A program made the position numbers and the translations under genes. A stretch of DNA of 64,000 nucleotides from Rhizophagus clarus (taxonomy: Eukaryota > Glomeromycota > Glomeromycetes > Glomerales > Glomeraceae). The notes beneath the pieces were generated by a model. That model was not told the DNA's origin and made no database searches. It saw only the letters and a program-made list of their open reading frames with translations. Of this stretch, positions 26,201 through 38,839 are shown piece by piece (positions within the stretch are counted from its first letter, which is position 1; each line of letters starts with the position of its first letter). The stretch is from contig BLAL01000295.1 of the NCBI GenBank assembly GCA_015698045.1, positions 434,001 to 498,000 on the forward strand. Direction: 5' to 3'.

Positions 26201-27837
26201 AAATGGTAATAAAGTAACTTCATATGTTCTCACAATTCGAATATACGATTATCCAATTTAGAAAGCAATTTCAATTTTCCTGGATGACTTTTTAATTTTA
26301 ATTGGCGACTTAATGATCATATAATAAATAATCTTATGTAATAATAATACAAATGATATGACATGACATGAACCAGGCGTACCTTACTTATATGACATCT
26401 TAAATGGTGTTATCCATTCATTACTTGAAGATCAAATTATATAGATCGAAGATTCTAAAATACAATAGCATAAGATTATCAAAAAAAAAAGAAAGAAATT
26501 TTTTTCTTCATTAACATATTTGTATTAAAATATACTGGAAAAAAAAAAAGAAAATAAAGAAAAAAAATTTTTTTTTTTTTTTCTTTGTTCTCTTATTTTG
26601 CCACCTTCCATCGCTCATTATCCGTTATGTTTTATTGTACAATTTTAAATACATACATACTTGTACATCATCTCATCGACGCACAAAAAAATCACATGAT
26701 GACAACTTCGGGGTCGGATTTCCATTTGAAATAAATAAAACCATTTTTTTCTCCAAAAAAAGGAGTTTTTTTCTTTCTTTGTATGTCTTTTTTTTGACAA
26801 TTTTGTAGTTTTTTAAAACGAGAAAAAGGAGAGTATAAACTCCATTTAATAATCTATTATGAGTACGAAATATATATAATAATATTCTATTTAAATTATT
26901 TAATTGGCTGGAATATTAATTTTGCTTGTTCTCCGCGTGCTTTTTTATAAATGTGAATATTAATGAAACATTGACGCCAACGAGCATCATTTTATAATGA
27001 TAAAGAAAGAAAAAAAAGAAGGTAGTTGGAGAAAAAATGGAAAAAGCCACTCCCAACCGCCGTTTATGCGGATCTGATTCGCATAAATTTTGAAGACTTT
27101 TTCTATTTTCGGTTACACGGTTTTAAGAACAGGATATTACTTTCCTAATTTAGTTTAATAAAATTTTTTTTAACTTAAATTTACTTTATTAGACTTATTA
27201 TTTTTTTTCACATGAACCTTATTTTAAGTTACAAAAAAGCATAAAATTACAAAAGTATAAAAATTCGAGGAAAAGAAAAACACTTCCTAAAACATAATAG
27301 AATAAACCTAAAAGTTTCTGGTTTCGCAAACTTTATTATTGCGACAAAAATGCTAACATCATACAGGCTTTTTATTTATGAATCTTAAAAAATATTTTAT
27401 TTTATTTATGCAAGGTGAGGAAATGTATATTTTTTTTTTAAAGAATTTTTTTTTTTTTATTTTATTTTATTTTTTTTTTTTTTTAAAAAAAAAAGTACAT
27501 TTAAAAAATTAATTGTTTAATTAGTTTGTTTCTTCAAAGAGTTTTTAAAGGTTTCAAAAAGAAAGATATTTCTTAAACAAAAAAAATATATAATGAATTA
27601 TTTATGTTTATAACTTTATATGTTTAAGTGTTCGTTAATTATTAAATACATTTATGTTGTTGAAAAATTATATATACAAGTTGATTATATATTATTATTA
27701 TTATTAGTAGTAGTATAAAAAAATTTTTTCTACGAAAATACTTTTTTTTTTTTTTATAAAAAAATAAAAAATGTTTTTTAAACTCAAAATGTCTGTTTCT
27801 TTTTTTTTTTTTGTACTACAAAAAAAAAAAAAATTTC
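23202..27837. other. Long intergenic region between P450 F and the F-box/LRR gene
   Basis: About 4.6 kb with no supportable gene. It contains homopolymer runs (25080-25096, 26540-26585, 27430-27495, 27740-27760), a TTTC microsatellite after P450 F (23283-23303) and short open frames (24549-24782, 24956-25153) that look like chance. The last part is the 3' flank of the F-box/LRR gene. Confidence 0.5.
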
Positions 27838-29292
27838 TCACACATCAAAACTATAATATTGGAAGATCTTGCTCATTCTTTCTGGCCCGGATTCAGCCAC
27901 ATCCAACTTTCTTGGATGAAATCTATCCGCTTTTATTCCAGGTGATTTCTTGGCGTAATACCACCTTCTACTATAGGTTTTATCGATCTTCCATCCGTTG
28001 ATGGGTCCAAGTTTCTTGAGTAAAGTTTCGCTCATTTCAAGAACTTGAAGTGAATGATCATTTTGTAAATCATTAAAAAGATTATTTGTTTCCAACAATG
28101 TTAGACATGGTACGCCTGTAAGATCAATATATTGAAGACTTGGCATCGCTTTTAAAAATTCATTAAGGTGAGAAATTGAAGGAATATTTGCGTATGCGAT
28201 TCCAAGATGTTGTAAAGAAGTACAATTTTCTTGTATAGCGTATAAAACACGAGGTGTTATGTAAGATGATCCGATATCCAAGTTCTTAAACATTTTGGCC
28301 GAAGGAGAATTTAAAATAGTGAAAAGATCATATTCACTAATAATAACATCATAAACATTAAGAACTTCTAATTGTTCACATTCTGCGACAAAAGTTGCAA
28401 TTGCTTCTGAAGAAATATTTTTACATCTTCCAAGTAATAACTGTTTTAATGTTTTAGTAACATTAGTTTCATTTGCAAGAAAATCAAGTGTTGAATCGCT
28501 GATAGAACAACCACCCAAATCAAGGTGAGTAAGATTTGGTGAGTGTGCAAGTAAGGTGAGCATGGTTGAATATTCTGGGATGATTGGACATTTATGAAGT
28601 GAAAGGCGTTGAAGGTGTGGTAATACTGCTTTTTTAACTTTTTGAAATGAAAGTCTTGTTTCATCATCATCATCATCATTATCATCATTAAAATGTCGAA
28701 CAACTTTGACTTGACCCATAGCTTCCGCTAAGGATGCAAGAGCTGAACTGAATTGTTTGCTTGATAATCCACAAAAATCCAAAGCTTTAATGTTTTTACA
28801 TTCAAATGCAAGAACTTTTAAAACGTCAAAAGTGACTGAAGATTCCAAAGTCTCGGATACGGAGAAAGCTTCCAACATTGTACAAGATCGTAAGATGTTC
28901 ATGAGAATTTGAGGAGTGACTACCTTTTGAATTGCGGAATCACTTTTTTGTAATCCCATTGTAGAGAAACTTGAGAGATCTAAATGTTGAATCATTCGAG
29001 AACGTTGAGATTCGCTGATAGTAACTTTAGCGAATAAAGTAAAAGTATAAGGAAATGAGAACGAAACGGTATGGTATAAGATAGGAGTTACATGAAGATT
29101 AAAAGTATGATTTACTAAGGCGCAAGCAGCGAGAGCTTTCTTGTCATTTTTTAAATAACCAAGGATGACGCGAATAATTTCGGGAGGAATATAAGGGGTA
29201 TTTTTAACAATTGGTTTTTTAATGACAAGTTGTTTTTGAACGATAGGTTGGTAATTGAGAACTTGTTGAAGAGCAGATAAAACTACTGGCAT
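27838..29292 (-). CDS. F-box / leucine-rich repeat protein
   Basis: A single exon coding 484 residues from ATG 29292. Residues about 35-75 form an F-box (YIPPEIIRVILGYLKNDKKA, then AACALVNHTFN), the SKP1-binding module of SCF ubiquitin ligases. From about 100 to 430 leucine-rich repeats can be followed (HLDLSSF, LQRLSLHKCPII, NLTHLDLGGCSISDSTLDFL, LKQLLLGRCKNISSEAIATF, LEVLNVYD, SLQYIDLTGVPCL). These are of the cysteine-containing FBXL kind that bind substrate. An acidic Asp run (DDNDDDDDDDE, about 204-215) is coded by a (CAT)n microsatellite at about 28663-28690 and is probably length-variable. The likely role is substrate receptor of an SCF E3 ligase; the target is unknown. Confidence 0.9.
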   Translation of the reverse strand: MPVVLSALQQVLNYQPIVQKQLVIKKPIVKNTPYIPPEIIRVILGYLKNDKKALAACALVNHTFNLHVTPILYHTVSFSFPYTFTLFAKVTISESQRSRMIQHLDLSSFSTMGLQKSDSAIQKVVTPQILMNILRSCTMLEAFSVSETLESSVTFDVLKVLAFECKNIKALDFCGLSSKQFSSALASLAEAMGQVKVVRHFNDDNDDDDDETRLSFQKVKKAVLPHLQRLSLHKCPIIPEYSTMLTLLAHSPNLTHLDLGGCSISDSTLDFLANETNVTKTLKQLLLGRCKNISSEAIATFVAECEQLEVLNVYDVIISEYDLFTILNSPSAKMFKNLDIGSSYITPRVLYAIQENCTSLQHLGIAYANIPSISHLNEFLKAMPSLQYIDLTGVPCLTLLETNNLFNDLQNDHSLQVLEMSETLLKKLGPINGWKIDKTYSRRWYYAKKSPGIKADRFHPRKLDVAESGPERMSKIFQYYSFDV

Positions 29293-32200
29293 TTCTATTT
29301 TTCTAAAAAAAAAATGTTATTTATTGTTGGTCGATAATTTTTTTTTATCGTTGAGGTTTTTATTTGAAATGATTATTATGAAATTTATTTTTTTTTTTCT
29401 AACAAAATATTTTTTTTTTTTCTACATAAACCAAAGACGAGGTGATTGAGGAAGGAAGTAAAAAGGGCACTTATATACAAAAAAAAAAAAAAAAAAAAAT
29501 TTTTTTTTTTATTAGTAATTTAAAATTTACAATGCAGGTTAATAACCATTATTTTAAAATTTCTGTGGAATTCATTAATGTAATTTATAATATATATATT
29601 ACACATATGGTATATACACGTGTATAAAATTTATACATATATATATATTTTTTTAAAGCTATAAACTAATATCGTTTTAATACAATTTCCCAATTTAATA
29701 ATTATCTGATTTTTTTTTTATATTTTCACAAGATTTCAATTACATTAAGGAGGATAAAAAAAAAAAAAGTGATTGACGTGAGGAGAATCATTTTTATAAT
29801 CAACATTTTAAGTAATATTTATGTTGCGGGGTAACTTATACTGTATATGCATATATATATAATAAATATATGTATGTTATTATATATTAAATTATATTTC
29901 CAAAATAGTTTTTTTAAACCGGGTAAGTGAGACGAGTTTTTAATAAATGCTAAAATTGTGAATCATTTTAAAAAAAAAAAAAAAATTTTTTTTTGTGGCA
30001 AGATGTTATTTTTATTATTAAAATATGGTATAAACAAGCGAAAAGTAAAGGAAATATCGAGAAAAATAAGAAGAAAAAAAAAAAGAAAAAAAAAAAAAAA
30101 AAATTAAATGACATATTTTTGATACCTTTACCCCTTTTTTGTTTATAATGATGACATTTTTTTGTAAGAATTAAAAAAAAACCACATTTTCTCATTTTCT
30201 CACACCCCCCATTTTTAGTATTTTACCTTAAAATAGAAAAAATGAATTTTTATACATAATGATTTTTTTTTTTCTTTATTTTCTTTTTTTTTTGCGGCTT
30301 AAAAAAAATTTTTTTTTTTTTTTTTTTCATGAATGCTCATTGATCTGCAAATAATTAACCAAATTTTTATTTTCTCACGCCATAGTTACAGAATTTTTCA
30401 GTTTTTAAAAATGTAAACATTGTTCTTTTCCCACAATCAAATACTTCAAAATTTTCTTATCTGATTCTTTTATCCAATAAAAGTCGGTAAGAAGATCACT
30501 ACACACTAGATAACTTTTTCATTTGATCTAACTAAACACTTTATTTATTCGCTGTGCGACAAAAAAAAAATTTTTTTTATAAATAAATAAATAAAAAAAA
30601 AACAATAACTGATGAATACTGGTCAGATTTCAGGGTAAATAAAATAAAATAAAAAAAAAATTTCGGTTAAAAAGAAAAAATTCAAATTATAAATGATTAC
30701 GAATCAAATTTCATGGTGTGAGAAATTGTGAATAAAAAAAAAATTTTTCCGATTTTTTCCAGTCACCCCACCAAATGTTCATTCCTTTTATGTACATATT
30801 CATTTGTGTATAGATCGAAAGTTCCAAGAATCGTAAATAGGAAAAAAAAAAAAAAAAATCTCGTATGGACCTATCATTTTAGTGTTTACGATTGTATTTT
30901 ATTGACAATAATATTTACGTTAGAAAAGATCCCTTTCTCTTTAAGTTAAACATTTCCTTCCCGTTAGTACTTTCTTCTCGTCTTTCTCGTTGTTTCTCGG
31001 TCCTTCTCGCACTGACTCGCTCACGGAAAAATCATTTTTTCGAGAAAATTTAATTTATTACTAATTATTATCAATTATCAATATGATTCGCAATTATTAT
31101 TATTTATCGTACCATTCCGTTAAAAAGTAAAAAATAAAAATAAATAAAATAAAATACATTCCACTTAAAGTAAAAAAATATGACACATAATAATAATAAA
31201 TTAATAATTATATTGGCGGCAAATTCCGCATCATGCATTGTTAAAACAATAGTTTGTAAAGATGGAATTGATAATTTTTATGCAAGAAAATCAGCCATAA
31301 TCAAGATCATCTGATTACATTTTTATTTATCACACAATGTTGGTATAAAAAATATAAAATATATGGTAAATATTGTTTTACTTTAATATAATGCATACTA
31401 ATAGGAATTTAAGATTTCTGTAAAATGAACGCCTTACTAAAATTTTACCCCCCTACAGCAAATCTAAAGTTGTCTTGATCATCTTGATTAGATCAAGTGT
31501 GAAAAAAAAAAAAAATATGGTACTATATCCATTTTTGGTGAATTTGAAATGCGGGGTAAATAATTACTAATGAAAAAGTAGAATGATATTTACAAATTAA
31601 TAAAATGATCGTTTTTTATGGCGTTACAAATTTTTTTTTTTTTTTTTTACTATGCTCTATTTCCGAAAAACTTCGATTTTCGGAGATAAATTTCCAAATA
31701 ATATCACTCATACTGTAATCTACTGGTTATCATTTCAATTTGAATAGGAGAAAAAAAAATTTTTTAAGTAAAAGAAATGAACAAAGAACGTTAACTTGGT
31801 CCGCAGTAATTTTTTCTTTGCAGTTAGTTACGATACATACATACAGATAAATAAACAATAGTTCCCTTCGATATACATTTCGTTTGTTCTTTCGAACAGA
31901 CACACAAAAAAATTCTATTATATCATGCTATGTAATACATGTAATAAATGAGAAATCATAAACAAAATAAAGCCATAAAAAAAAAGATTTTTTATGAGCC
32001 AATAATCAATAAAGAAATTTTTTTTCTTTTTTTTGGGGTGAGAACATTTTAATGTAAAAAAAAAGCGAATAACAAATAATGAAATAAACGTAACGAATGT
32101 ATTTTAAATTACATGCATAATATTTTAAGTTATCATTTATTTATTGATTATTATACAGAATTTCATTGAAATTTTTCCTTTTCAATTATTAAAAAAATGA

Positions 32201-32460
32201 GTCACTTTAGTCACCTGAGCCACAGTGTTACACTAATTAAGTCATTTTATAGCAAAATAAGGTAAATTTGTTTCAGTTTGTTTACTTTATTTAAGACAAG
32301 AACGTGACACTTAAAAAAGTTCACAGTGGTACAAAATACGCAAATCCAATCACGGACATGTACTCTTTGTTTGCTCCCAAATTTCGCCTCATAAGTTAAT
32401 AATACAAAAAGGTTAGCCGATTGTCCTTGTTCATTTTATTCTTAAATTAGAATAATATTC

Positions 32461-32516
32461 TTTTTATTTTATTTTATTTTATTTTATTTTATTTTATTTC
32501 ATTTATTTTATTTATT
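32461..32516 (+). repeat. (ATTTT)n microsatellite
   Basis: About nine near-perfect TTTTA units, then degenerate. Confidence 0.85.
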
Positions 32517-32642
32517 CATTTTTTTTAATTAATTAATTCGATTAATGATCACTAAATTTAATTAGCTGATTGATTACATATTCAACTCGTAATTATGGTA
32601 AATATTATTCGTGGAGTCCGAATCTTTTTTTTAAGTTACTTA

Positions 32643-32680
32643 TGATGTTATAATGTTATGATGTTATGATGTTATGATGT
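32643..32680 (+). repeat. (TTATGATG)n minisatellite
   Basis: Four to five 8-bp units GTTATGAT, the first one slightly changed. Confidence 0.8.
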
Positions 32681-32979
32681 ATCTGGTGACTATATTCGCG
32701 GGAAAGTATTCCCAGGATGAGTACAGTTTATGTAATGTTTAATTTAAATTTATTTTCATTTTTCGGAGTTTCCTGTTTGATACTTACTTCTTTGTTAAAG
32801 ATGTAAGTAATTCAACAATTGCATTTGTGATGTTACCATCTACATCTGTACTTTAGAATATATTAATCTGAACATTGATGAAATTGTATTATGCTTTATA
32901 GCATTAATACTTTAATAAATAAAGATGTAAATACAAAATGGAAAAAAAAAATACACTTTCAAATCTCGAAAAAAAAATT

Positions 32980-34764
32980 CTCTCCCCACTAAACGGATAA
33001 ACGAACAATTTTCTTTTAAAGAAATGGTTACGTACTATACTAAATTAAAGACAGTGGTCACGTCATATATATTACATAATGTATTAGACTGGAATTAATT
33101 AATTAGGTTAAACCCGCCGGTTAAACCTTTGAAATCTGAAATAATCTAAGATTATATACACTCTCCTAGTTTAAAAAGGATAAATCTTTGAAAATTGAAC
33201 ATAATATCTCGAAATAGTAATTAAAAAAAGATTGTAATTGAACGTCTTATAAGTCTTTTACATTCATCTTGGTGATTGATATCTTCGTTATTTTCAAAAT
33301 TTCGATAGTAAATAGTATTATTTAAACTAATTATTATATTTCGTATTTTTTAACTTTCAATTTAACTGATTTTTTTTGTCAAATATAAATTTTATCACGA
33401 AATTACGGATCAACCGGTTAAAAATCGGTTAATTTAACAACCGATTAATTACTCCGCTGGCTAAATTGGTTAAATTCGGTTATTTTAATTTAACCGATAC
33501 TCTAGATATTTGTAAGTATTAGACCAAGCTGATAGGTTTTCAATAAAAAATTTAATTGGTTTTATCCATCTAAAAATTTGGTAACAATCTGAACACATTT
33601 TAAATGGGAACCATTCAAAATCCCGACGATCAGAATCCCGTCATAATACATGCCCGACTCAATATCCCGACACTCAATATCCTGACACTTAATATCCCGA
33701 TACTAATTATCCCAATATAACATTATTATTATTCTTTGATTATATCATCGTTATATTATAATGATGTAAATCAATTTTATCTAATTTATATCAATCAAAT
33801 AAAAAAAAATCCAATAAAATGACTCATTATACTAAAATAAATAAAAATTATGTATCTTTGTAAGTTGTACTATTATATTATGAAATTTTAATTAAAGATG
33901 GATTATTTGAATATCAAGTGTAGATTTTTGCGAAATATTATTAAAATTGCTATACTAAAAATACATTAATTTATGTAATAATAAAAGTAAAAGCAATTAT
34001 TCTAATTTTGCGAAGTATTAATAAAAACTATTAATTACAATAATAAATACATTGATATTTGCGAAGTATTATCAAAATTATTAAATATTAATAAAAAAAA
34101 AATACCAATTATTGTGAAAAAAATATATACTGATAAATTATTGTTTATAAAAAAATGTGATAATATAAAATTAAAATAAAGTTAATAATGTCGGGAAACG
34201 GGATATTGAGCGTCGGGATAATGAATGTCGGGAATAATGAAGTTTCGGGATTTTGAAATTTCGGGATTATGATTTGTCGGGATTTTGAACGTCGGGCATG
34301 TATTATGACGGGATTCTAGTCGTCGGGATTTCGTTATCAATTAATTATTACATTTCTTAAACAAAAAAACATATTCAGATCGCAGTATTAAATTGTACAT
34401 ACAACATATTAAATTAAAGAAAAAATAATGCATTTAAATCAAATTCTCCATAATTTGTCGAAAATATCACTCCAGTTATTATGATAAATTTCTTAATTTA
34501 TACCGAGAAGTTATATGATGGTGAAATTGATAACTTCAGACGATTGATAATCATCTTTGATTATTGTCCGTTCGTAATGTCAACTTTAAAACTTTTAGTA
34601 AGTGTATCTACCTTCAGCTTCCATATCAATTTTTACACCATTTGTATTAACTGTTACTAAATGTTTCTGGATCACTAACGTCTCTAATAATTTGAAAATC
34701 TTTCATGTTATATCTTAAAAGAAGACATTTTATACTGATGATGAAAAACTATATGTTGCATCCT
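32980..34764. repeat. Block X, right copy (inverted), interrupted
   Basis: Reverse-complement homologue of 7461-8150. The outer part is at about 32980-33230 (GTGGTCACGTCATAT, TAATTAATTAGGTTAAACCC, CATAATATCTCGAAAT) and the inner part at 34350-34740 (GTATTAAATTGTACATACAA, ACGATTGATAATCATC). Between them is about 1.1 kb absent from the left copy, including a CGGTTAAAAATCGGTTAA-rich patch (33410-33500) and the inverted-repeat element. Confidence 0.6.
33618..34331. mobile_element. Non-autonomous inverted-repeat element (MITE-like), 714 bp
   Basis: The left end reads AAATCCCGACGATCAGAATC then CCGTCATAATACATGCCCGA. The reverse complement of the right end reads AAATCCCGACGACTAGAATC then the same CCGTCATAATACATGCCCGAC. 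Inverted ends are about 45-50 bp. They are followed inward by many subterminal CCCGACA-type repeats (AATATCCCGACA on one side, GTCGGGA on the other) and an AT-rich core with no ORF. It is inserted in the right copy of block X and absent from the left copy. No clear target-site duplication is visible. Confidence 0.7.
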
Positions 34765-34933
34765 ACAAAAATAAAAAACCCAAGTCAATACTGATAAATT
34801 GGTGCATTTATGTGTATTCTCATTAAAACTAACTACTCGGGACGTGTTTCCTATACGGCATATCATACACCTAAACCCGTCATATAAGGTATTCCATCCC
34901 ATATTACTATACCAACCGCTTTTTAATACCCAC
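34765..34933 (-). repeat. 5S-like short dispersed repeat, copy R4
   Basis: Minus-strand copy (ATAGTAATATGGGATGGAAT, then ACCTTATATGACGGGTTTAG) sharing the GGTGTATGATATG segment with R3 at 17726. A 94-codon open frame across it (34708-34992) looks incidental. Confidence 0.6.
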
Positions 34934-36777
34934 AAAATAATTATTTTTAACAAAAGCCAATAGGAATTTTCGTTAATGACAAACATGTTCATACTTTAGT
35001 CTTTTTAGTCTCTCGTATAGAATTATTAGTTGCTCTATATCTGGTTCTTTATTACCAGTCATAACATTTTTGTTCTCGTGATCAAACGAAATCAAAGACT
35101 GAAATACTTTGAAGGTATAGACAAAAGATAGAAAAGGATCGTTGTTAACTCCTAAAAAAAAAAAAATTTAAAGTCGCAGATAGTGAAAAGAGAATAGTAA
35201 AACGATGTAGAGTAGGAAATGTACGATTTTATTGATGGCAACTGAAAAAAAAAAATATTATGATCTTAATAATAATGACAAGCCCTTCATGATCTTTACA
35301 ATTTATAGTAATTTTAATAATTTTTATTTTCAACTGTTAAACTAATATTAGGAATTACCAACAGAACTATGTCATCAAACTGAAGCAACTGCATCGTCAT
35401 TGAGATGATTTCATCTAATTAAGTATTTTTTTTTTTTCTCAGGAGTTGACCGATCGTTGAATGTTGAAATATAATCTAAATTAATACTATTGTATTTAAA
35501 AGTAGAGAGCAGTAAGTTCGGAAATAGTATAATTTTGAAAGCGAAGAGTTAGTAATTAAACAAGAAACACGAGATACTATATTTAAAAGCATGTATTAAG
35601 TTCTATTAAATTAATTATTCGTTTACACCTAATGCTTTCCGCAATTAAACTCAATCAAAATATTCAAGTACTCAAAATTTGTTGACTTTAAAAATTTGTC
35701 ATACATTAAAATATATCTATCTTTCGAACGAAATACTGTAATTAATATGGTTTAAAAACAAATTTGTCTAGGATACATACAGTATCTTTTCTTTAAAGAA
35801 ATCTAGTAAAGACTTGCCTCTCCTGACCAGCGCTATGGCACCATTCATTTCAAGATTCCCAAGTAACATATAGTAAACGATAATAATCCTGGATTGCGAG
35901 AATTTAATATAGTATGTGATTTTAAAATTTTTTAAAATTCATTATATAAAATAATTAACAACGTTCTCAAAATTATTGTACTGCATATAAGATTCTCGCG
36001 TCGTGTATAATTTCGTTTTTTTAGACAGATTGTAAGCATTATTGTATTTTATCACAAAAAAAAAAAAAAAAAAATTTCGAACGTTAAAAAAATACAATAC
36101 GTTATCTGTTATGCACAAGAATGAAACTTTGTCATATGAGATCGATTACCTAAAATGTGTGGTATGATATTGAAAAAATTTTTGCCAGAATTTAAAGTTT
36201 TTATAATACACTTATTGTTCGACAAAATTCGAAATATGACATGAATTATTAAATTACCAATCAATTTTTGCGATTATTAATAATTACTAATTGTTCATGA
36301 AATCACCTGATAACCACTTATCCATATACTACGATATGTATAGACTAATTTATTATACTGTACAGGAAATAAAAATACATATAATTCGGAAATTGTCCAG
36401 TCATCCTACTTTTCCCGATAATCAAAGTCACAATATGACAATATGACGCAGAATTGTTATGCTTTTGATGTGCATACACTTGACCTATGAATTAGGTAAA
36501 TTTAGGTAGATTATCATCAATTTATCAAAAAATTTAGCCATTGTTAATCAAAAATTATGCAATGATTCTCGGTGAAATTTACCGTAGCCGTATTTTCATC
36601 CGGAACGGATAAATTTAAACCGAATTTTTAACCGATAAAAAAAAAATTTAATATAAATATCATTCAAATCCTCGTCGAAATCGAAAATATTAAAGAAAAA
36701 TAAATTTAAAAAATAACAAATAAGAAATAAAACAATAATAAAAATAAAAAAAAACATCCGATAAAAAAAAAGCCAAC
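34934..36777. repeat. Duplicated upstream flank of P450 copy D
   Basis: Inverted homologue of 15451-17725. No gene seen. A poly-A tract of about 19 bases lies near 36056-36074, at the same place as a T tract in copy C. Confidence 0.75.
36598..36610 (+). promoter_or_regulatory. CCG-N3-CGG palindrome upstream of P450 copy D
   Basis: Perfect ATCCGGAACGGAT, 168 bp before the ATG, followed by AACCG repeats and TATAAATA at 36652-36659 (about 126 bp before the ATG). Confidence 0.45.
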
Positions 36778-38505
36778 ATGACTTTACATAAAATTTTTAG
36801 CGGTCTTGGAGTTAGTGATTACCTTTCACTTATAGGTGTCTCATTAATTATCTATGTAACTCATTATTATTATAAATATTTTACTCGAGTAAATCCTTTA
36901 CCTGGTCCATTCCCATTCCCATTCGTTGGAAATTTGCCTCAATTTATGTGGTATAAAGCAAATACCAGAGAATTTTTTGATGCTCTTCAAAAGAAATATG
37001 GTGACTTATATGAAGTTAATTTGGGGGCACGACGTATAGTTCTAAATCGAGCAGAAGATATTGATAAACTTTTAATGCCATCAACAAAGAGTCATTATAT
37101 GACAAGACTTCCTTATATGCAAGGATTAGAAGAAATTGGAATGTTAGGAAAGGGGCTCATTTTAAATCATAATTTAAAATCATGGAGATTCAATCGTCAA
37201 TTTTTTACGCAAGCAATTTTATCTCCAAAATTTTCTCAGGAAGCTATTGCTATGACAAATAAAATGTTCCTTGAATTGGAAAGTTATTGGGATAGATTGT
37301 ATCTTAAAGAAGAAACTACAAAGCAGAATAAAAATGTGCTTGATTTTGCTGCGTGGTTAAGTCGATTTACAAATGATATGATTATCGCTTTGACAACAGG
37401 TGAAAGATCTTTTACAATGGCAGGATATTTTAACGTCCAAGGTGAAGAAAAGTCCGAACACCCACCAGCAATAGTTGAAGACTCGGAAAATTTTGTTCAA
37501 GCATTCCGTAGTCATCTTAATAATGTTTCAATGTTTATATTCGTAAATCCTTTCCTTCGACATTACATTCCATTTTTTAAAGGTAGATCAGATAAAGCGC
37601 TGCAGAACGTAAACTATCTTTACGATAGAGTAGATTCAATTATTAAAAGACGCAGAGAAGAAATTGAAAATACACCATTGGATAAACCTTTACCACATGA
37701 TATGTTGACCTCGGTGATAACTGCGAATACACCACGTGATATTAATTATACTAAAACCGTTGGTGGTGAATCTATAGACAGACCTATGACTGATCTTGAA
37801 ATTCGTCATATCATGTTCGACGCATTTATTGGTGGAACTGATACAGTAAGTTATATTTTTTTATTACTAATAAATTTTTTAAAATTTTGAAAAAAAACAA
37901 TATATTTATACATATTTTTTTTATTTATTTTTAAAATATAGACTGCAAATATGATTTCATTCATTGTTTATTATCTTGCACATTATCCGGATGTAAAAAG
38001 AAAAGTGGTAGAAGAAATTGATAGAGTATTCCAAGATGATAAAACGCGATCAATTACCGAAAAAGATATCCATCAATTAAAATATATTGATGCAGTTATA
38101 AAAGAAGTTGATCGTCTTTTACCAGTTGCAAATATGTTGCAAAGATATGGTACAGAACCCGATGAAGTAGCAGGGTATAAATGGCCAAGTGGTACAATGT
38201 TTCAAATGAATGCTATTACTATTCATAAAAATAAGGATTATTGGGAAGATCCCGAAACATTTAATCCTGATAGATGGATTGTTGAAAATTTTGAACCAAA
38301 GAAATATTCTTTTATCATGTTTGGTGGAGGATTAAGAATCTGTCCAGGAAGAAAACTAGCAATTATTGAATTGGTTGCCTTGACAGCATTATTATATAGA
38401 AAATATGATATTGACCCGGTAGATATGGAAGCTCCTATACAAGTTAAATCAGGCATTATAACTGCTTGTACTCAACTATTAGTTAAAATTAGACCGAGAA
38501 ATTAA
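36778..38505 (+). CDS. Cytochrome P450, copy D
   Basis: Exons 36778-37845 and 37942-38505, 96-bp intron GTAAGT...TAG; 543 residues. The junction gives FIGGTDT|TANMISF, the complete I-helix motif. ER anchor at about 12-32, hinge NPLPGPFPFPF, KEVDR (Glu411, Arg414), FNPDRW, and haem loop FGGGLRICPGRK with Cys490. It differs from copy C at a handful of residues: EAIAMTN for EAIVMTN, NDMII for NDVII, ERSF for ERSY, and DRWIVEN for DRWMVDN. The 5' leader pairs it with copy C, while ERSF and NDMII pair it with neighbour E. A catalytically competent ER monooxygenase is expected; the substrate is unknown. Confidence 0.97.
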
Positions 38506-38839
38506 CATTGCTTATATGTAATATCGATATACAAACATTTATTTATTTTATTTATTGTACTGTAATATAATTTCCTTACTTGTATTTATACATAATTAAT
38601 AAAATATACTACTATTCATTAAAAAGTCAAAAAGCGTGAACCATAAATAAAATTAAAATGACCAGTGGATCACATGGAAAAATATTTAGAATTTGACTTT
38701 TTTTTTTTTTATTCTACAAATATAAGATTAATCAAAAGAAAAAAAATTATAAATGAAGTGATAAACCGATTTTAGGTTTTACAAAAATTAAACCAGAATC
38801 TTTAACCGCAGCATTTTTTCTTTGCTTTATAATATAACT
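38506..38839. repeat. Downstream flank of P450 copy D
   Basis: Inverted homologue of the downstream flank of copy C, with AATAAA-type polyadenylation signals and a poly-T run at 38700-38710. No gene seen. Confidence 0.6.

Larger units (their letters stand above)
29293..32979. other. Long low-complexity intergenic region
   Basis: No gene seen. Many A/T homopolymers lie at 29478-29510, 29970-29992, 30066-30105, 30300-30327 and elsewhere. A pyrimidine-rich stretch, TTCTCGTCTTTCTCGTTGTT and following (about 30955-31020), stands out in composition. Reading frames here are made of Lys/Phe/Ile runs and are not credible proteins. Confidence 0.5.

Noticed and set aside
29968-30195. Phe/Lys-rich frames in the 29-32 kb region
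   Set aside because: Coded by homopolymer runs; not credible proteins.
34708-34992. 94-codon frame containing SNMGWNTLYDG, with a similar frame at 40141-40428
   Set aside because: Both frames lie across the 5S-like repeat; other copies of the repeat have stops in this frame, so the shared peptide reflects DNA repeat similarity, not a gene.
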